From positions 1 to 35,233 of the forward strand of contig PFBM01000010.1 in NCBI GenBank assembly GCA_002773285.1: a stretch of DNA of 35,233 bases. The letters are read 5' to 3'. How positions within the stretch are numbered: the stretch's first letter is position 1; the number at the start of each line of letters is the position of its first letter. This stretch comes from Candidatus Kaiserbacteria bacterium CG10_big_fil_rev_8_21_14_0_10_59_10. Its GTDB lineage: Bacteria; Patescibacteriota; Minisyncoccia; Phycocordibacterales; UBA2100. Below the pieces are notes generated by a model. That model had not been told where the DNA came from. It made no database searches and was given only the letters and a program-made list of their open reading frames with translations. A program made the translations under genes and the position numbers. This document shows positions 1 to 8,857 of the stretch, piece after piece.

Positions 1-1
1 C

Positions 2-379
2 CCTGCGGAGTACTCACCCGCGGACGCCGGCATGCCTTCCAATCCTCTCCGCGCAATGAAAGCACTCCCGGATGTAGGGATACTTTCGATGATGCGTATG
101 AAAATGATGCTCGGAATGGAAAGCGGCGTCGCAAGAAGCGAGCGCAAGCTCGGCATCTCCGTTCCGAAAGAAGCTCTCCCGATGCCGGTGCTTTTTGTTG
201 GCGGAGAACTGGGAGAGTCCGTGCCGTTTGGTATTGGCATCAAAACAGCCCGAAGGATGGCCGACTATTACGGCAAAGATATCTTGGAAATCAAGGGTGC
301 AACACACCCGGGAATCCTCATCGGTACACATGCCACGGAAGCGGCCGAAAAAATAGAAGCGTGGCTCCGTGCACGGTAA
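2..379 (+). CDS. alpha/beta hydrolase-like protein, C-terminal part (open at the window's 5' edge)
   Basis: Frame is open from base 2. ...LPMPVLFVGGELGESVPFGIGIKTARRMADYYGKDILEIKGATHPGILIGTHATEAAEKIEAWL resembles the C-terminal part of alpha/beta hydrolases (PVLFVGGELG, GATHPG). Confidence 0.5.
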   Translation, partial: PAEYSPADAGMPSNPLRAMKALPDVGILSMMRMKMMLGMESGVARSERKLGISVPKEALPMPVLFVGGELGESVPFGIGIKTARRMADYYGKDILEIKGATHPGILIGTHATEAAEKIEAWLRAR

Positions 380-391
380 TGCGCAGCGTCT

Positions 392-862
392 ATGACGGAA
401 ACACATGACCATCGCGAGGGAGGCACCCTGGATTACAATTACATTGCTGACGGCATGTATATCGGAACAAATCAGTGTTGTGCGCTTGGATTGTCCGAGG
501 TCCTCAAAAAAGAAGGGGTTACAGTTGATATCTCGCTTGAAGATGTCCGTCTTGACCATCCATTCGGGGTTGCGATGTACGTGTGGCTCCCTACGCCGGA
601 TCATACGCCACCGACAGCTGATCAACTTTCATTTGGCGTTGCGGCTCTCAAGGAAGCGGTAAGGCAAAAGCGCAAGGTGTACGTGCACTGTAAGAATGGA
701 CACGGTCGCGCATCGACAATGGTTTCCGCCTACTTTATTTCTCTTGGTAAAACCGTAGAGGAAGCAATAGGGATAATAAAGCGAGGCCGCCCAACCATAC
801 ATTTGCAAGACAGCCAAAGAGAGATGCTTGAAGAGTTCTCACGCACCGTACGAATCTCATAA
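392..862 (+). CDS. dual-specificity/tyrosine phosphatase family protein
   Basis: HCKNGHGRAS matches the HCX5R(S/T) active-site loop; WLPTPDHTPPTADQL is typical of DSPs. Confidence 0.8.
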   Translation: MTETHDHREGGTLDYNYIADGMYIGTNQCCALGLSEVLKKEGVTVDISLEDVRLDHPFGVAMYVWLPTPDHTPPTADQLSFGVAALKEAVRQKRKVYVHCKNGHGRASTMVSAYFISLGKTVEEAIGIIKRGRPTIHLQDSQREMLEEFSRTVRIS

Positions 863-870
863 AGACCGAC

Positions 871-1179
871 ATGTATAACCCTCACAATTTGCATGAATGC
901 GAGCGGGAGAAAAGACGCAGGAGGCGAAAATACATTGACGGTCTCATGACCGCAATTGGCGGTGTCGCATCGGTGTCAAGTATCCCGCAGGTACTAAAGA
1001 TATGGCAAACGGGAGACGTGGCGGGAATCTCCCTTATTACGCAACTCTTGGCGCTCGGCGCAGTCATCTCGTGGTTTCTCTATGGCCTCTACATAAAGAA
1101 CAAGCCGCTCGCGATTACCAGCGGTCTCTCATTGCTTGTACTGGGCACCGTGGTAGTTCAGATCTTTGTGCATCAGTAG
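871..1179 (+). CDS. SemiSWEET / PQ-loop family small membrane transporter
   Basis: About 100 aa with IGGVASVSSIPQVLKIWQTGDVAGIS (PQ motif) and three hydrophobic segments. Confidence 0.75.
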   Translation: MYNPHNLHECEREKRRRRRKYIDGLMTAIGGVASVSSIPQVLKIWQTGDVAGISLITQLLALGAVISWFLYGLYIKNKPLAITSGLSLLVLGTVVVQIFVHQ

Positions 1180-1187
1180 CCGCACAA

Positions 1188-1201
1188 AAAAGCCGGCTTT
1201 T
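1188..1201. terminator. bidirectional intrinsic terminator-like palindrome AAAAGCCGGCTTTT
   Basis: Perfect palindrome flanked by A and T runs between convergent genes; a second hairpin TCTGCCCC-N7-GGGGCAGA follows at about 1215-1242. Confidence 0.45.
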
Positions 1202-1314
1202 CGAAGGGTCCTGTATTCTGCCCCCGCCCCAGGGGCAGACCGTCGTCTCGCGAGTAGGCGCGGCAGGTTGGCTCTTCTGATCTGAATACTCTCGGCGTAG
1301 ACAACCGTGCGGCG

Positions 1315-1689
1315 TCACGACGTGTACCGTTCCGTCATTTCCCAAAGGTGCTCAAGCTGAAAGGGCTTGGCGAGATAATCATCGGCCCCCGCCTCTTTGG
1401 TCAGCTCGTCCGCATTCTGGTAGGCAGTGAGTATGATGATCGGGATGTTTTTTGTCCCCCCGTGGCTCTTGAGTTCCCTCGCGACTTCACGCCCGTCCTT
1501 TCCGACAAGGGATATATCAAGGTAGATAAGATCAGGCGCGCTTTTTTCTGTCGCCGCCACACCGATAAAAATCTCGGATAGGTGCACGTCATAATTTCTC
1601 AGCGTCAGCGCCTCCTGCATGACAAATAAAATATCCGAATTATCATCGATGACCAGAACTTTTTTTCTTGTGACGGCTATAGTGTTCAT
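1315..1689 (-). CDS. single-domain response regulator (receiver domain)
   Basis: VLVIDDNSDI, DLIYLDISLVGKDG, IIILTAY and DDYLAKPF are the receiver motifs. Confidence 0.9.
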   Translation of the reverse strand: MNTIAVTRKKVLVIDDNSDILFVMQEALTLRNYDVHLSEIFIGVAATEKSAPDLIYLDISLVGKDGREVARELKSHGGTKNIPIIILTAYQNADELTKEAGADDYLAKPFQLEHLWEMTERYTS

Positions 1690-1697
1690 ATGCGATG

Positions 1698-4600
1698 TTA
1701 CTTTTTCACCTTTTGTATCGGGAGCGTGAAAGAGAACGTGGAACCCTTGCCCTTTTTGCTCTCAACCCACAGGCGACCCTGGTGCTGTGCAACGATAGCT
1801 GCAGAAATATAGAGCCCAATACCGAGTCCGGAAAAGTTTTTCCCGCCCTCGTTGCCTACCTGAAAAAGGCGCTCAAATATCTTGCTTTGATGCGTCTTGG
1901 CAATACCTATGCCGTAATCCTGAACGGTCACGCAAACTTCCTTCGGGGTCTTCGAGAGCGTAACGATGATCTTATGTGCCTCCGGAGAATATTTGATCGC
2001 ATTCACGAGCAAGTTGACGAACACCCTACTGATGCTATTTCGGTCCCCTTTTATCTTTGCATCTGTCTTTCCCTTAACGACAATGGTGTGCTGCGGCGAT
2101 AGAAGCCGGCAGTCGTTGACTATCTCCATCGCGAGAGTGTCGAAATCGAATGTTTTCTCGTCAAGCTCGAATTTGTCGTTTTTTATCTTTGAAACATCGA
2201 GGAGGTCGGCCACAAGCCTCGTCAGTTGGTTGATTTGCTGATCCATTCTCGTGAGGTATTCGACAAGCATTTTATCTTCACTTTCCTCAAAACGTTTTTG
2301 AAGTATCTGCACCAGCGTCTTTATCGTCGTCACGGGCGTATTTAGTTCGTGACTCGCCATGCTCATGAAGTTCTCGTTGCGCTGTTGAAGAACTTTTATA
2401 TCGTTGATGTCAATAAGCGTTATGACGGCTCCGTCAATTTTGTTGTCCCACGTCTTATATGGACGCACCCACAGGGTATACCAGCGCCCTTCTTCGTCCT
2501 CCACTTCCTCATGCCGAGGCTGTACGTTCTCGATGACATCGAGGAGCAGATCTTGCAGGTTGGGGAATCGGATCGGGAGCTTAATGTCCGTGATAGACCT
2601 CCCGATGTCGGAAGGGATGATACGAAGCGATTTCTCCGCTATTGGTGTGAGTCGCCTGATACACAGCTGCCTATCCACAATAATGATAGGTACGTTTGCG
2701 GAAGAGAGGACATTATTAAGGTCATTGTTAATTTGACTCAGTTCGGTATTGCGTGTCTGGAGTTCTTCATTGACCGTGACAAGCTCTTCATTTGTTGACT
2801 GAAGTTCTTCCTTGGCGGTCTCCAACTCCTCATTGGTACTCTGCAGCTCTTCGTTGGAAGATACGATCTCTTCGTTGACCGATTGGAACTCTTCACGCGC
2901 GGCCTCTTCCTCTTCAAGAGCAGTCCGCAGATGCTCTTTTGTAATACGTAATTCGCGCTCTAGTTTTTCGACTTGGCGAGCGGCGGGTTTCTTCGCCCCC
3001 CGTGCATTCTCATCCGTTTCCTCTTCTTTCGACGCTAGTGACTCGCCGCGGCGGAACACTATGAGAAAATGCCGCTCGCGCTTATTGCGGCGATTGATAG
3101 GTATCACCTCAATATTCACCTTGCCTGTCTGCCCGTTCTCCACAAGCTCCACGTCACTTCGCAAGATCGTCCTCTCTTTCTTTTTGGCGTCAATGATTGC
3201 CCCTCGAAGCTCCATTATGATTTCTTCGCGAGCCATCTTCAAAAGATGCCAGGTCGCTCTGCCTGCGGGGAAATTGAGATACGGAGTGAGGTCGCCGCGG
3301 AATTGCACTACCTGCAGGGACTCGTCAATAACGACACTCGGAGGAGCAAAGCCCGAGGAAAGAAGAATTCTGTCGATGTCCTTTGATAATTCGCCGTCGA
3401 TGCTGAAATTACTCTGCGTGTCTTGCGAGGACTCTTCAACGTTCTCCTCAGTATGTGCATTGTATGGTTTAACATCAGCATCATCAGAAGGAAGTCTGAA
3501 GTGAGGCCTTCTTGAAGACACTTTCTTGTTATATATCTTGTGCGTTTTATGTTTTGCCTGATACAAATCCGTATATTCGCCAACGCCCTCCGACTTTCCG
3601 AGCATAAGAAACCCGCTTGGCTTGAGCGCGTAATGGAACAGCGGCAGGATGCGCTTTTGCGCGGTTGGCTCTAGATAAATGAGCACATTTCGGCAGGTGA
3701 TGAGATCGATAAGCGAGAAGGGAGGGTCGCGCAAAAGGTCATGCTTGGCGAATACGCACATATTGCGAATTGACTTTGAGATTTGGTAGTGGCCATTCAT
3801 TTTTTTAAAGAAGCGCCGTAACCTCTCCGGCGAGACATCCGAGGCGATGCTTGTCGGATAGATGCCTGCGCGGGCCTTGCCAACATTTATTTCACTCAAG
3901 TCGCTTCCGAATATCTGAAAAGGGATGTTCTTTTTTATTCCTTCAAGAAACTCCACGAGGGATATCGCGACTGAATAGGTTTCCTCCCCGGTCGAACAGC
4001 CGGCAGACCAAATCCGTATTGGCTCATCCTTGGCGCGCCCTTTCACCAATGCCGGAAATAAGTTCCTTTTTAGATACTCAAATGCCTCACGGTCACGGAA
4101 AAACTGGGTGACGCTGAGGAGTAAATCTTGAAAAAGTGCATCAACTTCTGCCGGCGTGCGTTGAAGGTAGGCGATATATTCCGGCAACTCCTCAATTTTC
4201 TGCAAGACCATCCTTCGCAGAATGCGCCGCCTCAGTGTTGGTGGCTTGTACTGAGAAAAATCTACTCCGGTACGAGTCCGCAACATTGTGAATATCTTTT
4301 GCAAAGACCCCTGCTCCTTTTCGTCTACGGACATTGCGGACTCCACAGACGCCTTGCGCACAGAAGAGACATAGGGGTGACGGCTGATCCGGACAAGTTC
4401 TTTGGCAATATCGGCAGGCACGAGTACATGATCGGCTGCGCCCGATTCCTTCGCGCTATGCGGCATGCTCGAGTGTTTCGCGGATCTCTCGTCTTGTGCA
4501 AACGTGATGCCGCCTTCGCCTTTGATCGCCTCGAGACCCAACACGCCGTCGGACGCGTTACCCGAGAGAATAATGCCGACACTTCGATTATTCTGATCAG

Positions 4601-5003
4601 CCGCAAGAGAGCGAAAAAAGGTATCGATGGATACGAGCCTGCCCTCCCCTCCGACGCGAGTAACGAGACGCAATACCCCGCCTTCAATGAACATATTCTT
4701 GCCCGGAGGTATGACGTACAGATGATCTGCCTCGACGCGGGTCCCCTGCTTTGCTTCAGTAACCGACATGTGAGCAACCCGTGCAAGGATCGGGGTCAAC
4801 ATGCTCTTGTGCTGCGGGTCCAGGTGCTGCACGTACACGAACCCCATGCCGGTTTTTTCCGGAAGATTCTCTAGAAGTTCTGTCACTGCCTCGAGTCCTC
4901 CCGCAGATGCACCTATGCCGACAATCGCTCGCGGAGTGATTTTTCTTTTTCTTACGCTCTCACGTTGATATTGAGATTTTTTCTTGATCATTTTCTTCGA
5001 CAT
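1698..5003 (-). CDS. CheB methylesterase - CheR methyltransferase - coiled coil - PAS - histidine kinase fusion
   Basis: GIGASAGGLEAV/YVQHLDPQHKS (CheB), LLLSVTQFFRD...IWSAGCSTGEETYS (CheR), NEELQSTNEELETAKEELQ coiled coil, SHELNTPVTTIK (HisKA), GIGLYISAAIVAQHQG (HATPase). Confidence 0.95.
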   Translation of the reverse strand: MSKKMIKKKSQYQRESVRKRKITPRAIVGIGASAGGLEAVTELLENLPEKTGMGFVYVQHLDPQHKSMLTPILARVAHMSVTEAKQGTRVEADHLYVIPPGKNMFIEGGVLRLVTRVGGEGRLVSIDTFFRSLAADQNNRSVGIILSGNASDGVLGLEAIKGEGGITFAQDERSAKHSSMPHSAKESGAADHVLVPADIAKELVRISRHPYVSSVRKASVESAMSVDEKEQGSLQKIFTMLRTRTGVDFSQYKPPTLRRRILRRMVLQKIEELPEYIAYLQRTPAEVDALFQDLLLSVTQFFRDREAFEYLKRNLFPALVKGRAKDEPIRIWSAGCSTGEETYSVAISLVEFLEGIKKNIPFQIFGSDLSEINVGKARAGIYPTSIASDVSPERLRRFFKKMNGHYQISKSIRNMCVFAKHDLLRDPPFSLIDLITCRNVLIYLEPTAQKRILPLFHYALKPSGFLMLGKSEGVGEYTDLYQAKHKTHKIYNKKVSSRRPHFRLPSDDADVKPYNAHTEENVEESSQDTQSNFSIDGELSKDIDRILLSSGFAPPSVVIDESLQVVQFRGDLTPYLNFPAGRATWHLLKMAREEIIMELRGAIIDAKKKERTILRSDVELVENGQTGKVNIEVIPINRRNKRERHFLIVFRRGESLASKEEETDENARGAKKPAARQVEKLERELRITKEHLRTALEEEEAAREEFQSVNEEIVSSNEELQSTNEELETAKEELQSTNEELVTVNEELQTRNTELSQINNDLNNVLSSANVPIIIVDRQLCIRRLTPIAEKSLRIIPSDIGRSITDIKLPIRFPNLQDLLLDVIENVQPRHEEVEDEEGRWYTLWVRPYKTWDNKIDGAVITLIDINDIKVLQQRNENFMSMASHELNTPVTTIKTLVQILQKRFEESEDKMLVEYLTRMDQQINQLTRLVADLLDVSKIKNDKFELDEKTFDFDTLAMEIVNDCRLLSPQHTIVVKGKTDAKIKGDRNSISRVFVNLLVNAIKYSPEAHKIIVTLSKTPKEVCVTVQDYGIGIAKTHQSKIFERLFQVGNEGGKNFSGLGIGLYISAAIVAQHQGRLWVESKKGKGSTFSFTLPIQKVKK

Positions 5004-5437
5004 GTGAGGTTGGGCCGCTCCGAGCGTGCCCTAAACGACGGAGGAGATCGCTACCACATGCAGTATACCACAATATCGTGCTCCTGGTGAGTCTTTCATG
5101 AGTTCGCGGCCGACAGGTCTAACTACAGCGGCCACACACCACTCATCAAATCCGCGGTCTTCTGTACGAGACCCGGCATTTCATTTAGGACAGGTCTGTC
5201 GAATCCCTCTACCCTCCCACCCTATCACGCGCAGCTTTTTTCCGGTTACCGTTTTAATCTCAATCGGCCGCTCTACCATGCCGCCGCGTGCTCGTTTTTC
5301 TAAAAAACCCCTCAATCCCGGTAAATCTTGGATACAGGTTCTTGGGCACATGACCCTCTTAGGTCACTGTGTCCGAAGATGCTGCGGGACTAGTTCGACA
5401 GGCTCACTATAGCTTCCCTCCAGTACTATCGACAAGC

Positions 5438-5530
5438 TTATCGTGAACGACTCAGTTTTCGTAGCGTTTTTAGGTCGCCCTCAATGAGCGCTCTCTTCTT
5501 TGCTGCCGTCCACCCTTTTATCTGCCGTTC
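5438..5530 (-). pseudogene. possible remnant of the C-terminal end of a GIY-YIG nuclease
   Basis: The minus frame reads ERRERQIKGWTAAKKRALIEGDLKTLRKLSRSR*, resembling the (R)EKQIKGW..AKK.ALI.GD...L..LSR tail of small GIY-YIG proteins. Upstream the frame is only antisense to the SppA-like fragment. Confidence 0.45.
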
Positions 5531-5788
5531 ACGCCGCTCACTGCGGCCGAGCGGGCGCTGTTCGAGAGAGACTTGAAGATATATCACGAGGAGTTTATCA
5601 AACAAGTCGCGAAGAATAGGGGTATGGCGGTGAAAGATGTCGCAAAGCTCGCGGACGGCTCCTCGATGCCGGGCGCGCTCGCGCTTGAAAACCGACTCAT
5701 TGACGCTCTCGGCAATCAGGCGGCGACCCGCACGTGGTTTGCTGAACAACTAGGCCTAACCGTCCCAGACATCGAGTTTTGCGAATAG
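5522..5788 (+). pseudogene. orphan C-terminal fragment of an S49/SppA-like peptidase
   Basis: LPFTPLTAAERALFERDLKIYHEEFIKQVAKNRGMAVKDVAKLADGSSMPGALALENRLIDALGNQAATRTWFAEQLGL matches the S49 C-terminal pattern (F...VA..RG...V..LADG....A.A..LID.LG). No catalytic Ser/Lys region is present. Confidence 0.6.
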
Positions 5789-5801
5789 CACGGGCCTCTC
5801 T

Positions 5802-5936
5802 CTAAAGCTCCTCGGCAATCTCGATTGCCTCGTCCTCGTCCAGCCCTTCATCAATCAATTTCTGCGCCTGTTCCGCGACATCCTCATCCACATCATGTTC
5901 TTTCATGAGTCGCTTTGTTTCTTCGTCTGGCTCCAT
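5802..5936 (-). CDS. small acidic protein (44 aa) directly downstream of res
   Basis: Not in the ORF track. The minus frame reads MEPDEETKRLMKEHDVDEDVAEQAQKLIDEGLDEDEAIEIAEEL*; its ATG is 2 nt after the res TGA. Confidence 0.6.
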   Translation of the reverse strand: MEPDEETKRLMKEHDVDEDVAEQAQKLIDEGLDEDEAIEIAEEL

Positions 5937-5938
5937 AA

Positions 5939-8854
5939 TCAAAATAGCTTCCCTTTGGCTGTCGCCTCGCTCACCTTTGCTAGTCCACAGATTTCCTCAA
6001 TCGAAGCGTTGTTATCTTTCAAGCTGTAGAAGTGATTTTCTCCAAGTAAGACATATGACCATTCCCGCTCCATTCTTTTCTCCGGCGGTAACATATTGAT
6101 GCGCTTTACCCAGTCCAACGTGGCGAGTTGCTTTTGCCTCACATTCTGCTCGTTCAAATCTTTATCCGCCTTTGTTTCGATGAGATAGATCTTCGCTCCA
6201 GTCTTGATGATGAAATCGGGCGAATAGAGGCTAAGTAGTCCGTCAGTTCTGATGTAAGAAATTGCTGCAAAAGCATGGTAATACTCGTTCACTTTCATTA
6301 TCGCCTCCACGCCCGAATCACCGTCGGCATAAAGCATCAAATTCTTTTCAAATTCACCCTTGTTTGAGGGGTACGACAGTCTCTCATAAATCGTTTTTGT
6401 GATATCGAGAGAAAAGTTCTCGCGCACCCGCAATTCAGCGATCTCCGAGAAAAACCGTTTCTCGACTTTTGCTTCCGTCGGCTTGATGGACTGCTGCATT
6501 TCAAAAATTGCTTTGCCGATTTCTTTCACGATGTGATCGGTCACAAGGCCATTTTTAAGCAATAGAATCTTCCAGTTGTTATCGTCAAACGGATCAAAAT
6601 TCTGTCCGAACAAGCGCGTTCTGATGTACCTGTCCACAGTTCCGACAATTGCGACATTATTAACTTGAAGCGCGGGAAATACCTTGTTTTTCCTCTGGCT
6701 GATGCGGGCAATACGATTCACAACCACCCCAACGATTTTTTGGAGATATTCGTTATAGCTCTGCGACTTGAACAAAGCGGCATCAACGACATATTCGCCG
6801 AAGCGCGTCTTGACCGTCATCTCCTCGGAGATGAATTTCTCTCCATCTTTCGTGAAGAATTTTTTGAGATTTTCGAGCGGATACAGTGTGAATGGCTCCA
6901 GTTTCGCCATATCAATTTCGGTTTCTATCAGTTCCTCATCTGCATCCCGAATCACAATTGGCCAGAACAGGTCGTATTCTTGATAGTTTTGTTTTAGCCC
7001 AACCTTGATGATATCGCCAAGCACTTCTTTACCGCCCTTCGGATCATGCGTGATTTCACCAAGCAGTCCCTCTTTCAAGAGCTCGTCGTAAAATTGGATG
7101 AACGCTGGATGTTCGATGATGGTCAGCAGGTCAAGGTAGTTATTTGGCTCCCGTTTTTCAGCAAGTAATTTCCTGCGATTGTCGGCCTTAATTTCTTCAA
7201 ACTCCGGTTCGCGCCACATGAGCCGCAATCCGCGGCCAATAGTCTGCTCCAAGAGAATGGGCGCGGTTGAGGAGCGTAGTGGCACGATTACGCAGATATT
7301 GTTCACATCGAATCCTTCGCGAAGCATCAAGACCGATACAATGACTTTCGGATGTTCATGTTTGTCCACGTTAAATAGTCGTTGCTTGATTTCTTTCCAT
7401 TCCTCCTCCGGCACCTCGCCTTTGCGATTAGAGTCAATACGCATCACATCCTCTTGCGCAAGACCTTCTCCTTTCAGAAACTCCTCAATGAACGGCGTTA
7501 CCGTCGTATCCTCGCTCATCACAAGCATCTTTGGATGCTTGTTTGATACACCTGATTTGTCTTTCGAAAATTCTGTAAAGTGTTCCTCAAAAATCCGTAG
7601 CTTATTCAGTCCGGCGCGAAGCATCATCTTTTGTCCCTCGGAAAGCCCGACGACCACACCGTTCTCGCGAATGGCGTTATACTCAAGTGGTAAATCAACA
7701 AGCTCTTTCCGCTTATCTATAACGATTGTTTTTACCAACCCGCCGCGTATTGCGGTTTTCAAGTCAAAATCAACGATTGTATGCGGAAAATAATGCTTGA
7801 CTCGATTCTGCCCACTTCCGGTTACATCGTAGGGAGTAGCTGAAAAGTCGATTTGCACAAATTGCGTCCCCTTGTTTTTGGCGATCGTATTGAGACTTTT
7901 CTGCCACTCGACCTCTTTTACCTCGCCGTATGTTTTATTTTCGTGAATGTGATGTGCCTCGTCATTCATCACCATCAAGTCCGGCAAACTCGCCAGATAC
8001 TCGATTTCTTTTCCGCTCAAGTACTGCGCGTCGAGTGAATCAAGGGCATTTCCGCCCGAAGTTCCTGGACGCACAGGAAAAACATCTTTTACCACACCAG
8101 TTGGGTCATCAAGTGGCGCGGCCTCCACTTCGCTTTCCTCCGCGCCCATAAAAAGATGCCAGTTGGCAATTGCAATAAGGCCGTCGCCGGTAACCTTGCT
8201 TCCGATTTCTTGTTTTCGAGCGACTGCGCTTTGGATGAATCCGAATACATCCTCGCGATAACTTGGCGGAACAAATGTGTCGCGAAATTGGTGAATGTCC
8301 GATGTTGTAAAATCTCGTTCTCCCTCGTCGTTTTCCTTGCCGAGATATGCGTCCAAAAGCCGCTCATACACGATGAGCCCGGGCGCGACAAGCAGAAAGT
8401 TTTTCGTATATCGTCCCGATTTCGTTTCCTCATATTTTGCGTTCAGATACTGCCATATCAAAAGCGCGTGCATAACCCATGTCTTGCCGGTGCCGGTTGC
8501 CATCTTTATCGCGTATTTCGGGATTTCGTACTTCGCTTTCCTGAATTCGGCCATGTCAATTTCTGACAAAAGCTCAAATTCAATGTTTTCGTATATGTCC
8601 TTGACGGCCTTCACCCCAAGAACCTCATGCAGATAAATCGTATTCAAAAACGCTTGCCGTTGTCCCTCGTGGAAATTCGCATAGCGCGTCTCTATGTGCG
8701 GCCCTGTAAACCAGAACGTGAGAAGGTCGCGCGTGATGGGCGAACATTTCGCCATCATCTCTCCATTTGCCCACGATTCATTCACCTTGTCCGTGAGCGT
8801 TCGGGCAAGCTTGAGCGGAATATCACGTGTACCGATATTAATGGGGGATGCCAT
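5939..8854 (-). CDS. type III restriction endonuclease Res subunit (helicase/nuclease)
   Basis: KMATGTGKTWVM (Walker A), MVMNDEAHH (motif II), QTIGRGLR (motif VI) and C-terminal SPDFIIKTGAKIYLIETKAD (PD-D/ExK nuclease). Confidence 0.93.
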   Translation of the reverse strand: MASPINIGTRDIPLKLARTLTDKVNESWANGEMMAKCSPITRDLLTFWFTGPHIETRYANFHEGQRQAFLNTIYLHEVLGVKAVKDIYENIEFELLSEIDMAEFRKAKYEIPKYAIKMATGTGKTWVMHALLIWQYLNAKYEETKSGRYTKNFLLVAPGLIVYERLLDAYLGKENDEGERDFTTSDIHQFRDTFVPPSYREDVFGFIQSAVARKQEIGSKVTGDGLIAIANWHLFMGAEESEVEAAPLDDPTGVVKDVFPVRPGTSGGNALDSLDAQYLSGKEIEYLASLPDLMVMNDEAHHIHENKTYGEVKEVEWQKSLNTIAKNKGTQFVQIDFSATPYDVTGSGQNRVKHYFPHTIVDFDLKTAIRGGLVKTIVIDKRKELVDLPLEYNAIRENGVVVGLSEGQKMMLRAGLNKLRIFEEHFTEFSKDKSGVSNKHPKMLVMSEDTTVTPFIEEFLKGEGLAQEDVMRIDSNRKGEVPEEEWKEIKQRLFNVDKHEHPKVIVSVLMLREGFDVNNICVIVPLRSSTAPILLEQTIGRGLRLMWREPEFEEIKADNRRKLLAEKREPNNYLDLLTIIEHPAFIQFYDELLKEGLLGEITHDPKGGKEVLGDIIKVGLKQNYQEYDLFWPIVIRDADEELIETEIDMAKLEPFTLYPLENLKKFFTKDGEKFISEEMTVKTRFGEYVVDAALFKSQSYNEYLQKIVGVVVNRIARISQRKNKVFPALQVNNVAIVGTVDRYIRTRLFGQNFDPFDDNNWKILLLKNGLVTDHIVKEIGKAIFEMQQSIKPTEAKVEKRFFSEIAELRVRENFSLDITKTIYERLSYPSNKGEFEKNLMLYADGDSGVEAIMKVNEYYHAFAAISYIRTDGLLSLYSPDFIIKTGAKIYLIETKADKDLNEQNVRQKQLATLDWVKRINMLPPEKRMEREWSYVLLGENHFYSLKDNNASIEEICGLAKVSEATAKGKLF

Positions 8855-8857
8855 GAT

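Noticed and set aside
4128-4874. 248-aa plus-strand ORF
   Set aside because: Antisense to the CheB/CheR region of the fusion kinase.
5098-5412. 104-aa plus-strand ORF
   Set aside because: Low-complexity Ser/Pro/Arg composition, no domain, runs into the degenerate repeat; probably intergenic.
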